The translations under genes and the position numbers were made by a program. A stretch of 41,310 bases of DNA from Rhizomicrobium sp. (GTDB lineage Bacteria > Pseudomonadota > Alphaproteobacteria > Micropepsales > Micropepsaceae). Position 1 is the stretch's first letter; each line of letters opens with the position of its first letter. Below the pieces are notes generated by a model. The model searched no databases, was not told the origin of the DNA, and saw only the letters and a list, made by a program, of their open reading frames with translations. Where the stretch lies: positions 1-41,310 of the forward strand of contig JARLIR010000088.1 in assembly GCA_031291635.1 (NCBI GenBank), read 5' to 3'. Shown here piece after piece: positions 1-7,343 of this stretch.

Positions 1-54
1 GGGAGCAGAAACGTCCTCTTGCAGGGCCTCGCTTGGCGCAATCATTATTCTATT

Positions 55-67
55 TGTCCGTCGGACA
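55..67. promoter_or_regulatory. 13-bp perfect dyad TGTCCG-T-CGGACA upstream of the first pentapeptide gene
   Basis: Read directly: ...tatttgtccgtcggacatt...; function unknown. Confidence 0.35.
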
Positions 68-268
68 TTTTCTTCTCCGACCACATTACCCGCGATCACT
101 CTGCGTTCCGGTGGTGAAGAAAGTGTTGTCTAAATAGTCGAGTCAATAATTCGGTAAACAATTCCGCTAACGGTCGTGTCGCGTTTGAGACAACGAACGG
201 GGAGTTAAGTATTCTCGGCTAGTCTCACGCCACGCTATTCGAGCAATGCGGCCTTCGGAGTCATCTTC

Positions 269-1369
269 ATGTCGTCACCCGCCGCAACTACGGTTAATGC
301 AATCAACGTCAACACGCATGCGCGCCGGGAAATCGAAAGCATCCTCGCCGCGCATCAGGCGTTTGTGGACAACCGCCTTAACGGTCGGCGTGCGCAGCTG
401 ATGTCGCGCGATCTTTCGCGCTGGGATCTGTCGAGCCGCGTGCTCGCTGGCGCCGATCTTTCCGGCACAACTTTTTCCAATGCCAATCTCAAATTCGCCA
501 ATCTGTCGGGTGCTACGCTTTACTGCTGCGAGATGATCCGGGTCGATGCGCGCTGCGCCAATTTCTCCAACGCCGATATGCGCGGTGTTACCCTGCAAGG
601 CAGCAATCTGTCTCAATCACGCCTCGATAAGGCCGATTTCCGCGCCGGGCGTCTGATGAAGACGACCCCTGCGGGCAAGGAATCCATTGTTGACCGCAAC
701 AGCGTCGCGATGGGTGTCGATTTTTCCTATTGCTCCTTGAACGGCGCGACTTTTGAGGGCGCTGACCTCAATCAGGCCGATTTCACCGGTGCTGTGATCA
801 TCGGCACCAAATTCAAAGGCGCGCGCATGGCTGGCGCTGTGTTTGAAGGCGCCATCCTCAGTGATGTCGATCTCACTGAGATCAATTTGCCGCCAGAGGC
901 ATTGAAAGGCTGCATGTTGCCGCCAGGCGAAGCCGCGCTCAATCAACGCGGCGCTGTGCTCTTCCAGCTCAAATCGCATAACAGCTGGGTGGAGTCCGAT
1001 GGACGGCTGGGCACCGTTGCCGTTCTCGACGGAATGGATTTGCGTCCCGTGGGCCGGGCGATCGGACGCTTCAAGTTGACCGCCATATCGGCGCGCCGCG
1101 TGATTGCCGCGGGGATCGATTTTTCCTGTACCGAACTGCAAGGCGCCAATTTCGAAGGCGCCAATTTCGAAGGCGCCGATTTGCGTGGCGCAAGCTTTGA
1201 AGGCGCCGACCTGCGCGGCGTGCGCTTCAAAGGCGCCAAGCTGCATCATGCGCGCTTTCTCGGTGCCGACATGCGCCCCCTGGCGCTCAAGACCGGCGAA
1301 GTGCTGGCCTGCGATCTAACAGAGACAGGCTTTACCCCCGAGCAGCGCGCCGAAGCGGTGTTCGTCTAA
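269..1369 (+). CDS. pentapeptide-repeat protein (366 aa), paralogue 1
   Basis: Runs of A(D/N)LxG / FEGAxL pentapeptides (e.g. GANFEGANFEGADLRGASFEGADLRGVRFKGAKL). Confidence 0.9.
   Translation: MSSPAATTVNAINVNTHARREIESILAAHQAFVDNRLNGRRAQLMSRDLSRWDLSSRVLAGADLSGTTFSNANLKFANLSGATLYCCEMIRVDARCANFSNADMRGVTLQGSNLSQSRLDKADFRAGRLMKTTPAGKESIVDRNSVAMGVDFSYCSLNGATFEGADLNQADFTGAVIIGTKFKGARMAGAVFEGAILSDVDLTEINLPPEALKGCMLPPGEAALNQRGAVLFQLKSHNSWVESDGRLGTVAVLDGMDLRPVGRAIGRFKLTAISARRVIAAGIDFSCTELQGANFEGANFEGADLRGASFEGADLRGVRFKGAKLHHARFLGADMRPLALKTGEVLACDLTETGFTPEQRAEAVFV
1138..1242 (+). repeat. 15-bp tandem coding repeat (ggcgccaatttcgaa-type units) in pentapeptide gene 1
   Basis: caaggcgccaatttcgaaggcgccaatttcgaaggcgccgatttgcg... 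read directly. Confidence 0.8.
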
Positions 1370-1774
1370 CACCACCCCGTTCTGGGCCTGCGATGTGAAG
1401 ACTTGCCGCGGTTAGCCTGGGCTTTTTACCGCATCCTGTGGAAACTACGGACTTTCCTGCGGCGGAACATCCGTACGCGGAAGTCCCAGCTATCGATTCG
1501 GTAACCTTAAGGACATTCTCCTCCTGTGCTCAATCGAGGGGATCGGATGAAAAACGAAACGGCCATGGTGTTCGCACCGCCAGTACGTTTTTCGCCCTCG
1601 ACCGGGGCGCGCGCAGCCCCTCTCACGCTGCAATACGTCTTATAGCGCGTTAGCTTTTCGCGCCCTGCGCCGGACAGCCAATTCGCAACAATCGCTACTA
1701 TCGCCGCCCTCGGGCGGGAGTGCCAACACTGTCGCGTCGGCGGGCTGCGGTCCGCTGGCTTAAGGGATTGCGTC

Positions 1775-3430
1775 ATGCATAAAGCATTCGAGATCGCGAT
1801 GGGTGCCTATATCTACCTTCTGGGCGCCGTTTCTGGTTTGGGTCACTGGCTTGGTACGGATTCCGACCAATCCTACACCACCGCAGCGCTCGTGGTCTCC
1901 AGTGTGCTACTGGGCCTGTTCTGCTGCGTCTGGGCGATCATCACCCAGCTGCGCCACAAATCCTATCGCCAGGCGATGCGCGGCGCTCTGGCCCGTGCCC
2001 AAGCCGATATCCGCTTTCGCGAAACCATGATCTCGGCCTGCCCCGAAGCCATCGCGGTGCTCGGCACCGATATGAATGCCCCGCTCAGCTATCGCGGCGG
2101 TTCGGGTTTGCTGCAAGCCTGCCTGGAAGGCCCGGATGCGCCGGTATTGGCAGCCAAACTCGAAACCCTGCTCGCCAACGGCATGGCCTTCTCTCTTTTG
2201 GTCCGTACCTCTAGCTTTCCGCAAGTGGCCGTGCGCGGTGCCGCCGTGGGGTCCCGTGCGGCCGTCTTCTTTCGCATCGATAAAGATGCTGCCGAGCCGG
2301 AAGGCGATTTCTCCGCCGTGCTCGATGCCCTGCCCATCCCCGTGTGGATCCGCAATCGTCATCTGGTGCTGACTTGGGCCAACCGCGCCTTTCTGGCCGC
2401 TACCGGTTCGGCGACACTGCGCGAAGCCCTGTTGTCGGATGCGCATCTGGATCGTTCGGAACGTGATCTGGCCCGCGGCACCACAGAGGGTGGCGAAGTC
2501 GTGGCCGTGCGCCGCTTCGCCGTCATTCAAGGCGAGCGCCGGGCGCTCTCCATCGACATGCGCCGCCTGCGCGACAAATCCGTAGCGAGCTTTGCTCTCG
2601 ATCACACCGACATAGCCAAGGCGGAAGCCAAGCTGCAACTCGGCGTCGACGCCTTTGGTGCCGTTCTCAACACGCTGGATACGGCCGTGGCGATTTTTGG
2701 GACCGATCAGCGCCTGGCCACCTACAACAGCGCCTATGCACGGATGTGGAATCTGCCCGAACAATGGCTTGAGACCCACCCCAGCTTGAGCGATGTGCTC
2801 GACCGCTTGCGCGAAACGCGTCGCCTTCCCGAACAGCGCAACTTCGCCGCCTGGAAGCAAGAACACTTGGCGCAGTTCGATGCCGCCAATCACAATGTCA
2901 CCGAGACTTGGCACCTGCCGATGGGCATCAGCGTCGACGTCCGCTCCGTACCCTACCAGCTCGGCGGCGTGGTCTACCTGTTCCGCGACATCAGCGAGCG
3001 CCTGCGTAAAGAAGAGACCTATCAACTGCTGGTCAATTCGCAGCGCGCCGTGCTCGAGACCATTGCCGACGCCACCGCCATGTTTGGGCCGGATGGCCGT
3101 CTCAAGATCCACAACGAAGCTTTTGCCAAACTGTGGCAGCTTGAAGAAAATGAACTGAGCGGCGAGCCGCATTTATCCAAGGTCGCCGACCTCTGCGCCG
3201 ATCGCACCGGACGCGATGGCATCTGGAGCATGATCGCCGCTGGCGTCAACGCCCCAGATCCGGAACGCTTCGGCGAGTGGGGCCAGATCCGTCGCGCCGA
3301 TGGCCGCTGCCTGACCCTGTCGCTGGTGCGCCTGCCCGATGGCGCCACGTTGGTATCGTTCACCGATATGACTGACGTGCAGCGCTTCCAAAGCGTGCTG
3401 GCGGAAACCAAAGTGATCGCGGCGGCATAA
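1775..3430 (+). CDS. membrane-anchored multi-PAS (PAS_7-like) protein without C-terminal kinase/output domain
   Basis: Two N-terminal hydrophobic segments, then repeated PAS-like blocks (AVLNTLDTAVAIFGTDQRLATYNSAYARMW; AVLETIADATAMFGPDGRLKIHNEAFAKLW); ends ...FTDMTDVQRFQSVLAETKVIAAA*. Confidence 0.75.
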   Translation: MHKAFEIAMGAYIYLLGAVSGLGHWLGTDSDQSYTTAALVVSSVLLGLFCCVWAIITQLRHKSYRQAMRGALARAQADIRFRETMISACPEAIAVLGTDMNAPLSYRGGSGLLQACLEGPDAPVLAAKLETLLANGMAFSLLVRTSSFPQVAVRGAAVGSRAAVFFRIDKDAAEPEGDFSAVLDALPIPVWIRNRHLVLTWANRAFLAATGSATLREALLSDAHLDRSERDLARGTTEGGEVVAVRRFAVIQGERRALSIDMRRLRDKSVASFALDHTDIAKAEAKLQLGVDAFGAVLNTLDTAVAIFGTDQRLATYNSAYARMWNLPEQWLETHPSLSDVLDRLRETRRLPEQRNFAAWKQEHLAQFDAANHNVTETWHLPMGISVDVRSVPYQLGGVVYLFRDISERLRKEETYQLLVNSQRAVLETIADATAMFGPDGRLKIHNEAFAKLWQLEENELSGEPHLSKVADLCADRTGRDGIWSMIAAGVNAPDPERFGEWGQIRRADGRCLTLSLVRLPDGATLVSFTDMTDVQRFQSVLAETKVIAAA

Positions 3431-3463
3431 GGCCGGTTAGAACCTTTACAGCACCCCCTCTTC

Positions 3464-3493
3464 ATGGCCGGGCTCACCCCCGGCCATTTTTTT
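3464..3493 (+). terminator. Rho-independent terminator after the PAS gene
   Basis: ATGGCCGGG-ctcacc-CCCGGCCAT followed by T7. Confidence 0.85.
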
Positions 3494-3584
3494 GTGCCGT
3501 GCGTTAAAGCGTCAGAAGGAGGAAAACGCGGCGCGAGCCCGGCGCGGACGCGTCAGGGCTTCAACGACAGTGTGATTTGGGAAA

Positions 3585-4184
3585 TTAGTGGGCGCCCCAC
3601 CATTGCGCTACTTTGCGGTCGATGATCGACCCCAGGGACGCGGAGCGGAGCGGAACAGTGCTCGAGCCCAGCGTGGTGCGCAGACCGTAGTCGCGCATGG
3701 ACGCCAGCCAGCGCTGACGCTGCTCGAGCGGAAGCGACGAGACGCAACCGATCAGAACAGGTTCTTCAGCAATCAAGCCCGGCAGCTCCAGCATCAGCAT
3801 CTCTTTGCCACCAGGCCGCAGCATGCTGCGATAGGCGAAAGCCGGCATGTCCATGGTGACAATGACATGCGCCTTGCGGCTGGCGCCGGGCTGCGCCAAA
3901 TAAGAAAACAGCAGGTGCAAACCTTCCGGCGGCTGACCGAACCACAACGGATAGACGACTGCGAGCCGGTCGGCCCAAGCCATGTCGTCGACCATCGCCT
4001 TCGCGCTGTCGCCGCAACCGTGCTTGAGATCTTCCAGGGTGGTTTGCGAACAGGCGCCAACATCGAGGCGGCGTACTTGCCAGCCACCAGCCTCAGCGCC
4101 ACTTTGGTAGGCGGCGCTCAAACCTGCACAAAAACGTTCCATCCGAGGATCTGGATGACCGTTGATGATGAGCAATGTCTTCAT
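3585..4184 (-). CDS. NAD(P)H dehydrogenase (quinone)/flavodoxin-fold oxidoreductase
   Basis: MKTLLIINGHPDPRMERFCAGL... with ADRLAVVYPLWFGQPPEGLH; likely start at internal ATG 4184 rather than the 4346 ORF start. Confidence 0.8.
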   Translation of the reverse strand: MKTLLIINGHPDPRMERFCAGLSAAYQSGAEAGGWQVRRLDVGACSQTTLEDLKHGCGDSAKAMVDDMAWADRLAVVYPLWFGQPPEGLHLLFSYLAQPGASRKAHVIVTMDMPAFAYRSMLRPGGKEMLMLELPGLIAEEPVLIGCVSSLPLEQRQRWLASMRDYGLRTTLGSSTVPLRSASLGSIIDRKVAQWWGAH

Positions 4185-4213
4185 CCACAACCTTTCAGAT
4201 CGCCGCGCGAACG

Positions 4214-4609
4214 CTAGGCGGTCATTTTCTCCATCGGATAATTGTGGCGCTTCAACACTTTTCCTGCCGCGCAAAGCGATTGCACCCAGCGTAAAATGCG
4301 CAAGGGACTGCTTGTGCGCACGATGACGTCCATCACGCCTTCGCAATCCAGCGTGACGGGATCCACTTCGCGACCAGGATCGACGATCAAAAGTGCCGGT
4401 GTGGTGATGCCATAGCTACGAAAAAGACGCAGGGTGCGAAATCCGGCACCTTGCGGCATGTCGATGACCAAACAAACGGCGTGATCATAGATGTAGCCGT
4501 TGCTCGCATCGGGCGATTGCGGCGTCCACACTTGCAAGCCGCAACGCTCCAAGATCGAGCGCAACACATTTTCCGGGTTGCCCGAAATTAAACAAATTCC
4601 GAGAGCCAT
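4214..4609 (-). CDS. degenerate receiver-like (pseudo-response-regulator) protein
   Basis: MALGICLISGNPENVLRSILERCGLQVW...CLVIDMPQGAGFRTLRLFRSYGITTPALLIVD; receiver-like pattern but no acidic pair after strand 1. Confidence 0.5.
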   Translation of the reverse strand: MALGICLISGNPENVLRSILERCGLQVWTPQSPDASNGYIYDHAVCLVIDMPQGAGFRTLRLFRSYGITTPALLIVDPGREVDPVTLDCEGVMDVIVRTSSPLRILRWVQSLCAAGKVLKRHNYPMEKMTA

Positions 4610-4773
4610 CAACGCCCCCTGTTCGCTCCGCGCCGTCATGCTAGGGGATGCGCTACAGCCCAGTAAGATGGGGTTTTTGCCTATCTGCTGTTGTTGCAAT
4701 CTGCCACACACTCGCCACGCATTCGCCGCAGTGCACGGGTAAACCCCGCGCCATACACCTTCCCGTGTGTTTT

Positions 4774-4801
4774 ACATACGGTCAATTACGGTCGTGTATG
4801 T
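4774..4801. promoter_or_regulatory. candidate operator: TACGGTC direct repeat (10-bp period) inside an ACATAC...GTATGT dyad
   Basis: acatacggtcaattacggtcgtgtatgt read directly between divergent genes. Confidence 0.4.
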
Positions 4802-4850
4802 TTTCGCCTGCCGGTGTATTCCAAAGCACATCATCCGTCGAAGGACGTTC

Positions 4851-5468
4851 ATGAACAGCAACGCACCCATATGCATCGTCGATGACGATGACGATGTTAG
4901 AAATTCGCTACGCGTTCTTTTGGAAGCCGCGGATTTCCCCGTGAAAGATTATCCGTCCGCTGATGCGTTTCTCAGCGACGATGTTTTTTCCGCCTCGTGT
5001 TTGATTGCCGATGTTTGCATGCCCGGTATGGACGGCCTTGCGCTTCAACATGAAGTGTCGCGCCGCCGCCGGGACCTTCCGGTGGTGTTTTTGTCGGGCT
5101 TAGGCGAAGTGGGCGCTGCGGTACAGGCGATGAAGGCCGGTGCAGTCGACTTCCTCGAAAAGCCGCTCGACGGCGATGCTTTTCTGGCCTGCATCCGGCG
5201 CGCCCTGGCAAGAGGCGCTCACGATCGCACAGTGATCGCGCAAACCAAAACCGCGCGCCGCCTTATCGCCAGTCTCACACCACGTGAAGCCGATGTGATG
5301 GAGAAACTGGTGGACGGCCTGTCGAACAAAGCGGTCGCCCAGGACCTCGGCATTTCGCCGCGCACGGTGGAAGTCTATCGCGCCCAAATTATGAATAAGC
5401 TGAAAGCTGGAAACCTGTCCGACATCGTGCGCATCGCCATCGCTGCCAAAGCCGAAATCGCCCTATAA
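4851..5468 (+). CDS. FixJ/LuxR-family response regulator
   Basis: Receiver ICIVDDDDDVRNSLRVLLEA...ADVCMPGMDG...FLEKPLD plus HTH LTPREADVMEKLVDGLSNKAVAQDLGISPRTVEVYRAQIMNKL. Confidence 0.9.
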   Translation: MNSNAPICIVDDDDDVRNSLRVLLEAADFPVKDYPSADAFLSDDVFSASCLIADVCMPGMDGLALQHEVSRRRRDLPVVFLSGLGEVGAAVQAMKAGAVDFLEKPLDGDAFLACIRRALARGAHDRTVIAQTKTARRLIASLTPREADVMEKLVDGLSNKAVAQDLGISPRTVEVYRAQIMNKLKAGNLSDIVRIAIAAKAEIAL

Positions 5469-5537
5469 GTATAAATCGCAATGGGCGCGGAAACCGTTCC
5501 TTAGAGTGCCCACCGGATACTGTCCCAAACTCGGGGC

Positions 5538-6650
5538 ATGACCATGGCAGCAACGGTCGCACATGACGGGGTAAAGGGCGCCCGCGCCTTTTCACCGGAA
5601 GAGCTAGCAGACGTTCTGCGGGACCATGCGACCTATATGTCCCATTTGCAGGGTGGCAAGCGTGCGAATTTGCGCTTCGCCGACCTTCGACTCGCGAAAC
5701 TGGCCCATCGCGAGCTCTCGGACGCAGATCTTTCCGGCATCAATCTGCAAGGCGCGGATCTGAGCTATGCCGAATTCATCAGCGCCGACATCCAATGTTC
5801 CGATATCCGTCATGTCCAGGCGCGTTGCAGCAACTTTTCCCATGCCGATATGCGCGGCACGATTCTGAACGGCAGCAATTTCAATCGAGCAAAACTAGAC
5901 TACACCGATTTGCGACCAGGCCGCCTTCTCAAGATGAATCCAAGCGGCGTTGTCAAAGAAGTTCTCGAACGCTGCGGTTCTGCCGAGCACACTGATTTCA
6001 GCGAGTGCTCGCTCTTCGGTGCCTCTTTCGAAGGTGCCAAATTGCAAGGAGCCAGTTTTCGTGGCGCCATCATCCACGCCACGCGCTTTAAAAATGCAGT
6101 TCTTACAGGGACCGATTTCGAAGGGACCCTCTTAAGTTACGTAGTGCTGGACGATTTGCATCTCTCGGAAGCCGTACTCAAGACCTGTATCCTGGCACCG
6201 CCCACCGGCGATCCTGCCGCCGCACGGGTGCGCCTCACGCGTCTGCTCCAAGAGCACCAGCGTTGGATTGAGAGCGACTCACGTGCCGGACACTGCGCCG
6301 TTCTCGATGGCGAGGATTTGCGCTCATTGGGACAAAGCCTTAGCGGCTTTAAGCTCACTGCTGTTTCAGCGCGCCGTTGCATCGCCGTCGCAGCCAGCTT
6401 CGCTGGTGCAGAGCTGCAAGGCGCCAATTTCGAAGAGGCCGATCTGCGCGGTGCGAATTTCGAAGGCGCCGATCTGCGCGGTGTCCGTTTGCGCGGCGCC
6501 AAGCTGTCCCATGCCCGCTTCCGCAATGCCAATATCGGCAGTCTCCTGCTGCGCTCCGGAGAGCGTCTCGATTTCGATATCTTCCGCGCAGAGATCAATG
6601 AGGACCAGCTTTCCGAGGTCCGCGGCGCCAACACCACGCTTCACGGTTGA
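5538..6650 (+). CDS. pentapeptide-repeat protein (370 aa), paralogue 2
   Basis: ADLSGINLQGADLSYAEFISADI...GANFEEADLRGANFEGADLRGVRLRGAKL; same architecture as 269..1369. Confidence 0.9.
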   Translation: MTMAATVAHDGVKGARAFSPEELADVLRDHATYMSHLQGGKRANLRFADLRLAKLAHRELSDADLSGINLQGADLSYAEFISADIQCSDIRHVQARCSNFSHADMRGTILNGSNFNRAKLDYTDLRPGRLLKMNPSGVVKEVLERCGSAEHTDFSECSLFGASFEGAKLQGASFRGAIIHATRFKNAVLTGTDFEGTLLSYVVLDDLHLSEAVLKTCILAPPTGDPAAARVRLTRLLQEHQRWIESDSRAGHCAVLDGEDLRSLGQSLSGFKLTAVSARRCIAVAASFAGAELQGANFEEADLRGANFEGADLRGVRLRGAKLSHARFRNANIGSLLLRSGERLDFDIFRAEINEDQLSEVRGANTTLHG

Positions 6651-6914
6651 TCGCCAAACGCGACGCGTCTGCTCCACTTACAAACGCGGTGCGGAGCTTT
6701 GGTCCGCCGAGTCGATTATGGCTCGCGAATAACACCGGGAGTTGAGCCTCAAGAAAGAGCTCCGTATACGGGATATTGTGCCTACCGCGCCAGCGCAGCC
6801 TCAACCTGCAGTTTAAGCCCCCGACATTCGAAATCACTGCGCCGTTGCGCGACTCTCTGGCACGCGCTCTTTTCTACTCGGGCTCCGTAACGACAAGCGG
6901 AGGGGGAGAACACG

Positions 6915-7304
6915 ATGTCGCCGAAAGCTGCCAACTCGATCGACGCCCATGTCGCGGGAAGGCTACGTACGTTTCGCCGTCAATTGGGCCTGTCCCAAGC
7001 CGACGTTGCCGCCAAACTTGGTGTCACCTTCCAACAGGTTCAAAAATACGAAGCCGGTATCAACCGGGTCGGCGCCGGCCGCCTGTTCCAGCTCGCCTGC
7101 CTCTACGGCATGCCGGTGCAGGAGTTCTTCCCGCGCGGGCTGGTAGCTGCCGACGCCGCCAAGCGCACCGCCAAATCCGAAGAGATCGCGGCCTTTGCTG
7201 TCAGCGCCGATGGTCTCAGGTTATGTGAGGCCTTCGTTAAAATCACAAACCCCAAGCAGCGCCGCGTCGTGCTCTCGCTGATCGAGGACATGACCGAGCG
7301 CTAA
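6915..7304 (+). CDS. XRE-family HTH transcriptional regulator
   Basis: VAGRLRTFRRQLGLSQADVAAKLGVTFQQVQKYEAGINRVGAGRLFQLACLYGMPV. Confidence 0.9.
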   Translation: MSPKAANSIDAHVAGRLRTFRRQLGLSQADVAAKLGVTFQQVQKYEAGINRVGAGRLFQLACLYGMPVQEFFPRGLVAADAAKRTAKSEEIAAFAVSADGLRLCEAFVKITNPKQRRVVLSLIEDMTER

Positions 7305-7311
7305 TGCAAAG

Positions 7312-7332
7312 AGGGCCCGCATGACGGGCCCT
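7312..7332. terminator. possible bidirectional terminator between convergent genes
   Basis: AGGGCCCG-catga-CGGGCCCT; no clear T-tract. Confidence 0.45.
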
Positions 7333-7343
7333 GCTCCGATCCA

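Noticed and set aside
275-1249. Antisense ORFs opposite pentapeptide gene 1 (113, 210 and 98 aa)
   Set aside because: Low-complexity IGAFE/KLAPSKLAP translations are shadows of the 15-bp coding repeat; sense strand has the recognisable protein.
1907-3172. 421-aa ORF antisense to the PAS gene
   Set aside because: High-GC shadow ORF with no domain signature; PAS domains are clear on the plus strand.
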